Positions 26,170 through 34,548 of a DNA stretch of 64,000 nucleotides are shown in pieces. Under the pieces are notes generated by a model. That model saw nothing but the letters and a program-made list of their open reading frames with translations. It was not told the DNA's origin and did not search any database. This DNA is from Levilactobacillus enshiensis (GTDB taxonomy: Bacteria > Bacillota > Bacilli > Lactobacillales > Lactobacillaceae), in assembly GCF_007115095.1 (NCBI RefSeq), contig NZ_SULH01000007.1:61933-125932 (forward strand), given 5' to 3'. Numbering within the stretch: the first letter of the stretch is position 1; each line of letters begins with the position of its first letter. A program made the translations under genes and the position numbers.

Positions 26170-26341
26170 CGCACAGACTTCACGGGCTTTGCAACCGAAT
26201 GGTCTCAAACATCCGGCTGGGTTTCACTCCCTGAGGAAGGTCGGCACCCGTACGGACCGAACGGGTTATCCCGTCAGCCGCTAGCCACCAGTGAAGTGGG
26301 CATCGCGGTCCACCCCAGTCTGAGGCAGTTCCGCATTTTTT
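26170..26341. ncRNA. GC-rich structured region upstream of azgA, riboswitch- or sRNA-like
   Basis: Nested helices: 26215-26221 with 26314-26320 (7 bp), TTCACT 26223-26228 with AGTGAA 26290-26295, GTGG 26296-26299 with CCAC 26310-26313, ACCCGT 26246-26251 with ACGGGT 26261-26266. A further GTGCG/CGCAC hairpin (26154-26174) sits by the azgA ribosome site. On the minus strand it is a leader of the permease gene; on the plus strand it ends in T6, as for an independent RNA. No known class was recognised. Confidence 0.45.
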
Positions 26342-26347
26342 GACACA

Positions 26348-26380
26348 GATAGCCCAGGAAGCAAACGCCCCTGGGCTATC
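26348..26380. terminator. Hairpin downstream of nupC
   Basis: GATAGCCCAGG and CCTGGGCTATC, perfect 11-bp stem. The minus strand lacks a good T run, so termination there may be partial. Confidence 0.55.
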
Positions 26381-26416
26381 AATTTTAAAACCCACGGTTA
26401 CCCGCGAGCAATCATT

Positions 26417-27676
26417 TTACCAAACGAACAAACCAACGATCCCGGCAGAAAGTAAGGAAACCAAGATCCCGGAAAGTAACATGTAACCAACGTTCTTAGA
26501 AATAAGTTCGTTGTTTTCACGGTCGACGATACCCTTGAAACAACCGATAATCATCCCAGTAGTTGAGAAGTTAGCGAATGAAGTCAAGAAGACAGTCAAG
26601 ATGGCACGGTAGTGATTAGAGAATGCGCCGGTGTTGATGGTTGAAGAAATCTTACCCATAACAACGAATTCATTCGTAACCAGCTTAGTACCCATGTACT
26701 GTGCAAAACCGAAGGCGTCGTGGACGTTCAGACCCATTAACCAAGCAAATGGGAACATGATGATCCCTAAGATGTGTTCCAAGGATAACCATGGGTTGAA
26801 CAGACCAAGCAACTTGTCGATCAAGGCAGCTAAGGCAACGAAGGCGATAACGTTAGCAGCAATGATTAAGATCAGACGGCCGGCACCCAGGATAGAGTCA
26901 CCCAAGAATGAGAAGAATGGTTCCTTCTTGCCGTCGTCTTCAACGTCGCCCTCTTCAGCAGCTGCAGTGTTAGAACCACCAATTTTGGCGATGGTGTCTT
27001 CTTCTGGGGCAACTTCAACAGGGTTCAACATGTTGGTCACGATGATGGCGTTCAAGATGTTAATTGGAACGGCCGTCAATACGAATTGACCAGGAACCAT
27101 TTGGGTATATGCACCCAGAATGGAAGCAGTGATACATGACATTGACATCATGGCAAGGGTCAAGTTACGTTCCTTACGCATGCTCTTTAATTGTAATTGA
27201 GAAACGGCTAAGGCTTCAGTGTTACCTAAGAACATCATTTCAACAGAGAAGAATGATTCGAACTTAGGTTGACCAGTAATGAAGGAAAGGCCACGACCAA
27301 CCCACTTGATGATCCAAGGAAGAATCCCGATGTAAGTCAAGATATCAAACATTGGAACAACTAATAAGATTGGCAGCAATGAACTGGTAACGAAGTTCAT
27401 TGACTTAGCAGTACCACCATAGTCAGGCGTTACCCAGTTAGGTAAGGCGAAGACGATACCTTGATAAGCCACTTGAACTAACCAGTTGAATCCATCGGCG
27501 GCACCCTTAACGATGTCTTGCCCGAGTGAGAAACTAGTGAAGAACCATGCCAAGACTAAGTTAAGAACTAAGACAATGGCAGTTGACTTCCAGTTGATCT
27601 TCTTCTTGTTCTTTGAGAACAAGAAAGCGATTGCGAGGTAAACAATTACCCCTAAAATATTGACTGCGACTAGCAT
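26417..27676 (-). CDS. nupC: Concentrative nucleoside transporter NupC
   Basis: 419 residues with about ten membrane segments. CNT-family motifs include FFSVEMMFLGNTEALAV near 140-156, MTSC-like MSMSCITASILGAYTQMVP, and C-terminal SFANFSTTGMIIGCFKG near 370. An insert with acidic residues (about 225-250, AEEGDVEDDGKKE) faces the cytosol. It imports nucleosides with protons or sodium. Upstream lies an 11-bp inverted repeat (27778-27806), a likely operator. Part of the nucleoside cluster. Confidence 0.93.
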   Translation of the reverse strand: MLVAVNILGVIVYLAIAFLFSKNKKKINWKSTAIVLVLNLVLAWFFTSFSLGQDIVKGAADGFNWLVQVAYQGIVFALPNWVTPDYGGTAKSMNFVTSSLLPILLVVPMFDILTYIGILPWIIKWVGRGLSFITGQPKFESFFSVEMMFLGNTEALAVSQLQLKSMRKERNLTLAMMSMSCITASILGAYTQMVPGQFVLTAVPINILNAIIVTNMLNPVEVAPEEDTIAKIGGSNTAAAEEGDVEDDGKKEPFFSFLGDSILGAGRLILIIAANVIAFVALAALIDKLLGLFNPWLSLEHILGIIMFPFAWLMGLNVHDAFGFAQYMGTKLVTNEFVVMGKISSTINTGAFSNHYRAILTVFLTSFANFSTTGMIIGCFKGIVDRENNELISKNVGYMLLSGILVSLLSAGIVGLFVW

Positions 27677-27777
27677 TGGTCAAAATACCTCTTTCCGATA
27701 TTATTCTTTGATGTACGGACAATTTCCCTACAAAAGTTGACACGATGTTGATGCAGAAATTATGTAACGCATAACTT

Positions 27778-27806
27778 CTGTTACGAACGAGAACAGTTCG
27801 TAACAG
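27778..27806. promoter_or_regulatory. Inverted repeat CTGTTACGAAC-N7-GTTCGTAACAG upstream of nupC
   Basis: Perfect 11-base arms about 100 bases before nupC. A shorter related palindrome TTATG-TAACG-CATAA lies adjacent (27760-27774). It is a likely operator for a nucleoside-responsive repressor; the regulator is not in the window. Confidence 0.55.
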
Positions 27807-27945
27807 TTGGATTTCAGCGGCCACCAGGGAATGGTGAAATTTGGTGAATAATTGATGAATCGGTTCCTGATGTGCGCTGACCTTTGCAACCCAACGGTTA
27901 CCCCCTGAGACTGATGCTTGCCCCACCCCCTTTCAAGGTTAAGTC

Positions 27946-28773
27946 CTATTGCGTAATTTCATTTAAAAAGCTATGTCCAGCCGCGTGTCCCGCTAAGCCG
28001 AAATTTTCCAAGACCGTTGCGCCAACATCGGCCAACGTCCGCCGAATCCCCAATGCATGGGTGCTCGGTCGTGACGGCGAATAAGCCAGTAGCGGCAAAT
28101 ACTCGCGGGTCGGCGTGACGGCAATGGTTGGATCATCAGCATGGGTCGCCGTAATAATGAGCAAGTCGTTGGCTCCCATGTCATGCATGAGTTGCGCCAC
28201 GTAGCGATCTGCTAACATTAACGCTTCGCCAAATGCCTGAGTCTCTTGCTGTTCACCAGCAAACCGGAATTCCGGCAACAAGACGTAAGTCAATCCAGAC
28301 GCCGGCTGCGCCAGACGGTCATATAGGATACGAAAGGCATCCTTATTGTCTCCTAGCTGAACACGTTCTGCCAAAGACTGAGTTTCTAAGTAGCTTAGAA
28401 ACGGCCCGGCGACAGTGACTGTGTATCCAGCAGCAGGCAAGGTATCGAAGACGCTCTCCGTTCGAGTGGCCCCATTGTAGTCCCACATCTCACGAAGTCC
28501 GGTTGCCCGGCGATTGGTCTGCGCGCTCACGTGCAGACGGCCGAAGAAGCCGGTTGGGGATTCCACGGGATCAATCCCCGGCAAGGGATGGTCAATCCGA
28601 ATATTACCCAGACCTAACTGCTGTAATGTTGGAAGATTTAGTTTGTCAGCCCAACTAACCGCCACATGACCCAGCGTGTCGGCGCCTACCGATTGAAAGC
28701 GGTTTGCATCTGGGGCTTCCCCCAGACCCAAGCTAGCAAAATCGATCACGAAGATGCGATGAAAGGCCACCAT
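27946..28773 (-). CDS. Phosphopentomutase-like protein, shortened and probably inactive
   Basis: 275 residues after AAGGAGTGAG. N-terminal GLGEAPDANRFQSVGADTLGH (about 16-36, in parts) and LNLPTLQQLGLGNI (45-58) are clear DeoB signatures, and the C-terminus aligns with DLLIITADHGNDPT and DHTREYIPLL. DeoB has about 390 residues; most of the cap domain is missing here. Key metal-binding positions are changed: ADH is ATH (209-211) and DHTRE is TPTRE (220-224). The region corresponding to the DFD-x2-YGH motif reads PEFRFAGEQ. Asp 11 and Thr 91 (nucleophile position) remain. It stands upstream of nupC, so it may bind nucleoside-derived sugar phosphates rather than isomerise them. Confidence 0.75.
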   Translation of the reverse strand: MVAFHRIFVIDFASLGLGEAPDANRFQSVGADTLGHVAVSWADKLNLPTLQQLGLGNIRIDHPLPGIDPVESPTGFFGRLHVSAQTNRRATGLREMWDYNGATRTESVFDTLPAAGYTVTVAGPFLSYLETQSLAERVQLGDNKDAFRILYDRLAQPASGLTYVLLPEFRFAGEQQETQAFGEALMLADRYVAQLMHDMGANDLLIITATHADDPTIAVTPTREYLPLLAYSPSRPSTHALGIRRTLADVGATVLENFGLAGHAAGHSFLNEITQ

Positions 28774-28790
28774 TTCTCACTCCTTAGGTC

Positions 28791-28819
28791 AATATCGGGA
28801 ATTGAACTGTCCCAATATT
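28791..28819 (-). promoter_or_regulatory. Leader hairpin before the phosphopentomutase-like gene
   Basis: On the minus strand AATATTGGGA pairs with TCCCGATATT (one G-U), ending just before the ribosome site. Confidence 0.4.
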
Positions 28820-28835
28820 TTTTCGGTCTAGTAAT

Positions 28836-28864
28836 AATATACCTTTTCCGAACCGGCCTGTAAA
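28836..28864 (-). promoter_or_regulatory. Promoter of the phosphopentomutase-like gene
   Basis: Minus strand TTTACA (28864-28859), 17-base spacer, TATATT (28841-28836). Confidence 0.6.
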
Positions 28865-30152
28865 TGGTCGATTTAAGAAAATCGTAAAAACTCTATTTCC
28901 GAACATTGCGGGTGTTAATGATTGTCAAACTGCTACCCTGTCCGTCAGCCACCGAACTTTCCATTTTATTTGCTAAAAGGATTTACCTTGAAAAATAATT
29001 CCCGTTGGCCACCCACTAAACGGTTGCTGGTAGCCCTACCAGCCCGCCTCGATGGTGACCGAACGGTTTGTAAGATAATCTTTTTCAAAATGGAACGTGA
29101 CGCGACTGACCCGAACGACTAAGGCTCCTTACGTCATAAAAACGGGCTTCAAGTATGGGATGACAACTCACTTGAAGTCCGCTAACTCTCGGAAAGGAGG
29201 TTGTGATTACTAAATTTCCGTTTCATAATCATTTTAATTCTTAATCGCCTCATAACTAGATATTCCTACTGACTGACACAGCCGTTTTTTCATTCTGAGT
29301 AATTTCAGACTGTCGTTTCAGCACGTTACCAAAATCTTAATTCCTTCATTACTTCAACGGGTCGACACTTTAACGATTCTTTTTGAAATCCTTGTGCGAT
29401 CGCGCTAACGCAACATCCGAGCTCTAGCTATTACCTGGAACTGTTTACAAGTCTTAAAACAAGTATGCTTACGTGAAGCACTAAGCTATAACACTATTCA
29501 ATTGTCTTGTTGCCAGAAACCTGATACCTGAATCTTACCAGAGTTCGTTAGAAGGTTTATCGGAGTTGTCATACATCTTTCAGTTTCTCGGTGCTACTTA
29601 CTAGTAAAACCTAACTTACGTCTAAAACGGAAATTGGTTTCATTAACATTGTATCAACTAGATTAACTGGAGCTTTGAATCACAACCCTTAATTCCTTTC
29701 CGCACCATAATAGTACCATGAGCTGTAAGCGTTTGCAATAGAAATGCCCGATTTTTTTGCTCATTTTTGAACATATTTTGTCGCACCGGATAGCCAACCC
29801 CTGTGAACCAGCTGGTCGCAAGTGCTGCGGATCCTCGTCTAATTTTAAGCAAAAAAAATACCGCTGGCGATGAATGACCGCTAACGATATTTCCGCAACG
29901 TATGAATCAATTTCCGGCAAATCCATGGGTTCTTGTTTGGAGGAAAAGTTTCACAGAATGAGCGTAGTAAAATTGATTCCAAAATTAAGGTTTTACTCCC
30001 CCGAGCCTGTGCGGAGTTCTTCTCGCGCACACCATAGTTATACCGCGAAACGGCTCGAATTGCACCCTTTTTGTCCGGTCAATTCGACATGTGAAACGAC
30101 CGAATGCCGGCGTTTAGGCATTTATAGGAAGAAAAATTTTTATCTTTATTTT
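28865..30152. other. Gene-poor 1.3-kb region
   Basis: No convincing long gene. Visible items: a CTTCAAGT/ACTTGAAG stem (about 29150-29178) followed by a strong GGAAAGGAGG (29191-29200) and a 13-codon frame GTG 29203-29244 whose start is too close for comfort; a cre-like TGTAAGCGTTTGCA (29724-29737, one mismatch); and a hairpin CGAGCC...GGCTCG (about 30000-30055). The stretch 29250-29850 is AT-rich and may be a decayed gene. Confidence 0.4.
29851..29892 (-). terminator. Terminator-like hairpin in the gene-poor region
   Basis: AATATCGTTAGCGG pairs imperfectly with CCAGCGGTATT, followed by TTTTTTTT on the minus strand. It may end the transcript of the gene at 30153-30794, 260 bases upstream. 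Confidence 0.6.
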
Positions 30153-30794
30153 TTAATACCAGGCTGGCTTATCACCATCGGTATTGGGCTTGTTGACCCC
30201 TAAGGATTCCCGAACTGCCTGCGTTGGATTGGCGACAAGACGTGCGACCAGTGCGGCAATACTCTTTCGTGAGACTTCGGTCCCTTTGAAGGCTTCACCC
30301 TTACGCGTCGTCTCGTAAGCCACCTCGTCGTGATTCGTGAGCCAGGCTGGTCGGATAACCGTGTAGTCCAGGTCGGATGATTCGATTACCTTAGCGGCAG
30401 CCGCATACGTCTCCAGATACCCGCCATCCAGCATGGAATGGTTCCACTCACCATACTTGCCAGGCACTTCATCGTAGATTCCTAACGTGGAGATCCAGAT
30501 CAACCGTTTGACTTGCGCGGCGTCCATCGCCGTAACGACGGCCTTGGCTTCATCTTCAATGTTGTGACCGGCTAGGTTGGCGTACACGATGTCGGCGCCC
30601 TTAATGGCAGCCTCGATATCAGCAGCTTGGCTGGCGTCTCCATCGACAACGTCCACGCGATTGCTGGCGGCATTGGCCAACCGTTTAGCATTGCGTAGGA
30701 ACAACGTTAAGTGGTTCTCCGAATTTTCTAACAGTTGGACCGTGGCTAACTTGGCGATGTTGCCGTTAGCACCTAAAATAACGACATTTGTCAT
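30153..30794 (-). CDS. NAD(P)-binding oxidoreductase, NmrA/SDR-a5-like
   Basis: 213 residues after GAGGGATTTTTC. The Rossmann motif is VVILGANGNIAKLA (4-17). A DVVDGDAS segment (about 48-55) follows, then ADIVYANLAGHN, LIWISTLGIYDEVPGK (about 98-113) and the IRPAWLT strand near 147. The full catalytic Tyr-x3-Lys is not obvious, which fits the NAD(P)H-binding NmrA-like group acting as isomerase or redox sensor. Substrate unknown. Confidence 0.8.
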   Translation of the reverse strand: MTNVVILGANGNIAKLATVQLLENSENHLTLFLRNAKRLANAASNRVDVVDGDASQAADIEAAIKGADIVYANLAGHNIEDEAKAVVTAMDAAQVKRLIWISTLGIYDEVPGKYGEWNHSMLDGGYLETYAAAAKVIESSDLDYTVIRPAWLTNHDEVAYETTRKGEAFKGTEVSRKSIAALVARLVANPTQAVRESLGVNKPNTDGDKPAWY

Positions 30795-30926
30795 GAAAAA
30801 TCCCTCGTTTCGTTTTAGTTTACGGTTATACTGTAATACTCACAGTTACATTTAGCAAGTCAAACGGTTCCACCCACGCATCGTTCGGCGCGCTCAGGGT
30901 TGACGGGACACTGGTTTTGGCCAATT

Positions 30927-30959
30927 AAAAAAGCACCGCGGCGGTCAGCCCCAGTACTT
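30927..30959 (-). terminator. Terminator of the 30972-31238 gene
   Basis: AAGTAC/GTGCTT-type stem with GC-rich interior, followed by TTTTTT on the minus strand. Confidence 0.65.
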
Positions 30960-30971
30960 CCTCTCAAGTCA

Positions 30972-31238
30972 TTAGATTAACATCAACGTAACGCCCTTGA
31001 TTGGCGTCAAGCTGTCACCCAAATCGCCGAAGACCAGTTCCTTCTTGAAGACAGGTTGGTCAAGTTCGGTCAAATTCGTCTTCTCAATGGTCAGATGATA
31101 ACGGCCATGCCGGTCACGCGAGAGTTCGTAGTTGACGAATTCTTGTTCTGGCGCATAATCCGCAAAACGAACGGCGTAGTGGCCGAGTTGGTGGGAAACG
31201 ACCAGGCGAATCCCGTTTTCATCTCTAAATATATGCAA
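30972..31238 (-). CDS. Small protein of unknown function
   Basis: 88 residues from a TTG start, seven bases after AGGAGTG; no ATG in this frame has such spacing. The sequence is mostly predicted beta: RLVVSHQLGHYAVRFADY, then RHGRYHLTIEKTN. It has few hydrophobic runs and no signal peptide, so it is likely cytosolic. I do not recognise the family. Monocistronic with a terminator 12 bases after the stop. Confidence 0.55.
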   Translation of the reverse strand: MHIFRDENGIRLVVSHQLGHYAVRFADYAPEQEFVNYELSRDRHGRYHLTIEKTNLTELDQPVFKKELVFGDLGDSLTPIKGVTLMLI

Positions 31239-31292
31239 AATTGTTCACTCCTAAATTGGTTAAAACTTTTACTGGTGCGTGGCAATTAAAAC

Positions 31293-31325
31293 AAAAAGGA
31301 AGAGCCGCCAGCGCGCCCCTTCCTC
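31293..31325 (-). terminator. Terminator of a small minus-strand transcript
   Basis: AGGAAG-GGGC pairs with GC-CTCTTCCT, followed by TTTTTG on the minus strand. No long gene precedes it; see 31345-31437. Confidence 0.65.
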
Positions 31326-31344
31326 TATATCGTCATTTAAGCGA

Positions 31345-31437
31345 TCAAAGATTTAGGGCAACCGCCGCGACTTTCGACAACCACGGTCCGTTAAACCCAT
31401 GATCAGCTAAAAATGCGCACAGTGATGTCAGCCTCAC
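31345..31437 (-). CDS. Possible small ORF in a short transcript
   Basis: 30 codons from GTG 31437, ending ...GPWLSKVAAVALNL. Composition looks protein-like (DHGFNGPWLSKV), but there is no good ribosome site. An alternative frame encodes MGLTDRGCRKSRRLP. On the minus strand TGGTACAAT (about 31491-31499) is an extended -10, and a terminator follows at 31293-31325, so a transcript of about 200 bases is likely. It could be a small RNA instead. Confidence 0.28.
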   Translation of the reverse strand: MRLTSLCAFLADHGFNGPWLSKVAAVALNL

Positions 31438-31654
31438 CAAACCACGTTACGTTTGGTATCACCAGAATTAAGTCCTCTATGTACTCTGATTGTACCATAC
31501 TTACTCAGAAAAAATTAGGGCGGGCCAAAACTCGCCGAAAATTAAATGATTTCTGAATGTTTTACCTTGCACTTCTCAGATAAATGCCGCAATATTAATA
31601 ACTAGAAGATTCAATTATTAATTGGATAATGATTAATACAATGGAGGCACTGAC

Positions 31655-32242
31655 ATGGCAAACACTAAGAACAGTCAGGCAGCAAAGATTCGGCAACAAA
31701 TCATCACGTGGTTACAGGACGACCAAGAAACGGAAGTCGTTTCGCCTACCAAATTCCCCGGAATTCGGGGCATCCGCGCAGTCAAACTCCGCCAAATGCT
31801 AGGTGCCTTAGGATTTGCGTCCTCCGTCGTAATGGGCGCCGTCTCCGCCGCACCGTCGATCGACCGGCGAATCAAGAAAGCGGCGTTGAAGCCCCGTGAA
31901 GTCTATTACTATTTTGACGCGAACACCGCCGTCGCCGACAAATCGCAAGCGCCTGTATCCGTGGCCACAGCAACAACGGTGGTGGCCGCTGCCAAGCCCG
32001 CTGCTGTCACTGCACCAACAACGACCGGCTTAACGGCGACCACTGCCTTTACACGCCTCACGGCTAGCAACCACCAACTGAATGACGACCTGAATGACCT
32101 ATTGACGGCTGCCCAGCAACAACGGCCCCTGACCGACCTTGATCTGGACTTCTTGACGGCCTTTTCTGCACAAGTCGCCAAGCAGGCCGAACTCTTGCAG
32201 ACCTTCACCACCCAATCACGAATTAACCAACTGCGGCATTAA
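31655..32242 (+). CDS. Unknown protein with possible N-terminal DNA-binding segment
   Basis: 195 residues with GGAGGCACTGAC before the ATG. Residues 10-60 (KIRQQIITWLQDD to VKLRQMLGALGF) look like a helical, basic domain that could bind nucleic acid. Residues 80-140 are Ala/Thr/Val-rich low complexity, and the last 60 are helical (LNDDLNDLLTAAQQQRPLTDLDLDFL in parts). No membrane segment. No family recognised. Confidence 0.6.
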   Translation: MANTKNSQAAKIRQQIITWLQDDQETEVVSPTKFPGIRGIRAVKLRQMLGALGFASSVVMGAVSAAPSIDRRIKKAALKPREVYYYFDANTAVADKSQAPVSVATATTVVAAAKPAAVTAPTTTGLTATTAFTRLTASNHQLNDDLNDLLTAAQQQRPLTDLDLDFLTAFSAQVAKQAELLQTFTTQSRINQLRH

Positions 32243-32369
32243 GTCGTTAGCTTATTAACTAATTAGCGAATTCTTTTAACCATTTTGTCCTTTTTCGCGG
32301 AATTTCCTTGACTTTTCGTCACTCGACCTTTACTCTGTTATAAATTACTTTTATGGGGGACGATTGCTT

Positions 32370-32630
32370 ATGGCATTGCACGAAAATAATCGGGTGTTTT
32401 GTGAAAAAACGGAACTCTTCTCTGATTCTTTTTACGGTACGATCACCAAAATTTACGAACACTCCGCGCTAGTTAAAGTTGAGCCTAAACAACTGAACAA
32501 GAAGGAAACCGACAAGATTGATTCATTCGGCGACCTCGTTGTGATCCGGCTGAGCGAGCTCCAACTAGTCGACGCCGCAGGTAAGCCCCTGAAGGAACCA
32601 GTCGAAGAACCACTTGAAGCGGCTGAATAA
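32370..32630 (+). CDS. Small protein resembling DUF2187/KOW-type
   Basis: 86 residues from ATG 32370, about nine bases after GGGGGA. The core FYGTITKIYEHSALVKVEP (about 21-39) and GDLVVIRLSELQLV fit the small beta-barrel pattern of DUF2187 (YkvS-like) proteins. A Glu/Pro-rich tail follows (PLKEPVEEPLEAAE). Function is unknown. Followed by a plus-strand terminator. Confidence 0.5.
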   Translation: MALHENNRVFCEKTELFSDSFYGTITKIYEHSALVKVEPKQLNKKETDKIDSFGDLVVIRLSELQLVDAAGKPLKEPVEEPLEAAE

Positions 32631-32650
32631 TTCTTATAATGGTTTAATTG

Positions 32651-32682
32651 ATCAGTGTCCCTTAGTGGATGCTGATTTTTTT
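32651..32682 (+). terminator. Terminator after the DUF2187-like gene
   Basis: ATCAGTGTCC pairs with GGATGCTGAT, followed by TTTTTTT. Confidence 0.85.
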
Positions 32683-32817
32683 ATTATTAATTATTACTAG
32701 ATTGACCCGCACCACATAACAAACGGGCCCAAGACAACTTCATCTCAGACCCGTTTGCCATTCACCACAACCGCGTGGCCGTCCGGTTGCACAGTCACCC
32801 GGTTGTGGCGAGAACTT

Positions 32818-33210
32818 CTACTCCGCTGACGTCTCAATAATATCCGCCAGCTGCCGCATTAATTCTGGCAGCTCGCCAGACAGAACGTCACTGACGTGTT
32901 CTTCAACGCGCCGTCCCCGTGGCGTAATCTGGAAAACGTGATACCGCCGGTCAGTTGGCAACGTTTCATCTTGAATGAACCCCCCGTTCAACAGTCGGCT
33001 GATCTGAATGGAGACCATTGACTGCCCAACGTTTAGGCGACGAGACAGTTCGCTCGTGCTGATTTTCTCAGACGCAAGCTCGTGTAAGATGCGGTACTGC
33101 TCAAACGTAATTGCATCTCCAGTGCTGGGCCGTTTAATAAAGGGTCGTAGCAGCGAATTCAGTTGGTGGATTCGCTCCACGTCCACGGCCAGTTTATTGG
33201 CTTCCATCAT
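32818..33210 (-). CDS. MarR-family transcriptional regulator
   Basis: 130 residues from ATG 33210, eight bases after GAGGAGGA. The winged helix spans about 30-100: TFEQYRILHELASEKISTSELSRRLNVGQSMVSIQISRL in parts, then wing LPTDRRYHVFQITPRGR. Dimerisation helices lie at both ends. No divergent or operon partner is obvious, so the target is unknown. The upstream region 33211-33445 is AT-rich with short palindromes. Confidence 0.88.
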   Translation of the reverse strand: MMEANKLAVDVERIHQLNSLLRPFIKRPSTGDAITFEQYRILHELASEKISTSELSRRLNVGQSMVSIQISRLLNGGFIQDETLPTDRRYHVFQITPRGRRVEEHVSDVLSGELPELMRQLADIIETSAE

Positions 33211-33445
33211 GACACTCTTCCTCCTCGTGACCACTGACACCCATGCCGTGGGTACCAGTTCGTCTTTAACATAGCCATCATACACATTGGTCGCTTAATA
33301 ACTGATTATCACAGCGACTAAGTGGCCTACCCCAATTATCCTATCATAGATAACCGACTATATTATAAACAAATCACATCTTGGCCAAATTTGCTATTAT
33401 ATCACTTATATTTAATGGTGCCAGCCTTGGTTTAACGGGGATTCA

Positions 33446-34222
33446 TCAGGGATCGAGCGGCGGCTCCATGCCACGTTGATTGTCCCGCAAAACTTGCCAG
33501 AGGGCCTCTTCGTTGACCGCACTAGCAACATTGGGCTGCGTCTTCTTCATGTAAGCGGTTAATAATCGTTTGGCAAAATATTGGCGGTAAGTCAGCTTAT
33601 CCACTCGCATCGGCCGCGCAATCAGCGGACCTGCCTGTGGCGTCTGCATATACTGTGCCACCCATCTTTGCTGTAACCGCTGCACTTGAAGCACTTCATC
33701 CCAACTCTTGTTCAGGCGGGTGGTCGAGTCCCGGATAATCATCTCCATCCTAACTGTCAAGGAGATCCGGCTCTCCTCTTTGCGGGCAGTTGTGTTGACG
33801 CTCTGCAAGTAGCGGCCATTCAGCCAGCTATAGTATTTGCCAAGTTGGGCGCGTTCCGTTGCAAACAATAGCAGATCACCCTGAACAAATGGCGTCGGAC
33901 TTGTCAGCTTTAAAAAGTCCTTTTCCACGCGGCAATCAAACCAATCATTCCCAACACACTTACTCAACGACTGAATCAGTGCACGGGGTGTTCGCTCGGT
34001 GCGATAAAAACCAGCAGTTGTCCAAATGACAGTATCTGCGGCATGCTCGCTGGAACTATAATTTTTCAAATACAAGAGCGTCGACCAATCAATCTCGACC
34101 TGATCACCGGGAACAAATGTCATCACATCTGCCGGTTGTAGGTCCGTAAAATCTACGACCTGCTCCGTTGCAATCTTTTCCTGGTACTCCGCCGTTAAAC
34201 CATGGGTCAACGAATTAGCCAT
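33446..34222 (-). CDS. Possible ComK-like competence transcription factor
   Basis: 258 residues after GGAGGAG. The segment about 85-140 follows the ComK pattern: SLSKCVGNDWFDCRVEKDF, then P-x8-LLLFATERA, then YSWLNGRYLQSV, comparable to ComK RSCRFFGSSYAGRK ... IFLFPT ... CGWISHVHV. The N-terminus resembles the NRNTMAIL strand only weakly. ComK activates DNA-uptake genes. The match is by eye and partial; the alternative is an unrelated lactobacillus-specific protein. Confidence 0.45.
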   Translation of the reverse strand: MANSLTHGLTAEYQEKIATEQVVDFTDLQPADVMTFVPGDQVEIDWSTLLYLKNYSSSEHAADTVIWTTAGFYRTERTPRALIQSLSKCVGNDWFDCRVEKDFLKLTSPTPFVQGDLLLFATERAQLGKYYSWLNGRYLQSVNTTARKEESRISLTVRMEMIIRDSTTRLNKSWDEVLQVQRLQQRWVAQYMQTPQAGPLIARPMRVDKLTYRQYFAKRLLTAYMKKTQPNVASAVNEEALWQVLRDNQRGMEPPLDP

Positions 34223-34548
34223 CGACTATCTCCTCCTCAGGACGATTGAGGTGTGTGATAACTTAGCATGGCCCCTTGTTTGCCCAGCTATAGATTCTCA
34301 CAAAAACCGAATAATAGCAAGAAAGACAGCCTGCTTTTTTAAAATAGTTTTTACACTATATCGGCCATATTTTGCGGATATTAATGTGTTTTGGCAGAAA
34401 CTATCGTCAAAACTATCACGAACTATAAATATATTAATATCCAGTTTATTCGATTTTTCTCATAATTCTTGCTGGGATTGTTACCTAAATTTCATGCAAT
34501 CTGTTAGTTAACTTGCTATACTCAAAGTAATAAGGAGGCGACGGGCGT
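34223..34548. promoter_or_regulatory. AT-rich divergent promoter region
   Basis: Between the ComK-like gene (minus) and an HTH-like gene (plus). On the plus strand TGCTATACT (extended -10, 34515-34522) precedes GGAGG at 34532-34536. The rest is AT-rich without other signals. Confidence 0.5.

Noticed and set aside
26300-26325. T-box-like GGGTGGACCGCG on the minus strand in the azgA leader
   Set aside because: One base short of the T-box consensus, no specifier stem or terminator/antiterminator at the right distance, and the gene is a purine permease.
27561-27926. 121-codon minus frame overlapping the nupC start
   Set aside because: Overlaps the nupC coding start and the operator region; no ribosome site.
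28922-29122. 66-codon plus-strand frame
   Set aside because: No ribosome site, unusual composition, and it spans the upstream region of a minus-strand gene.
29724-29737. CcpA cre site TGTAAGCGTTTGCA
   Set aside because: One mismatch to the consensus and no credible gene start nearby; kept only as a note in the region entry.
34251-34511. 86-codon plus-strand frame upstream of the XRE-like gene
   Set aside because: AT-rich intergenic DNA, no ribosome site, overlaps the divergent promoter region.
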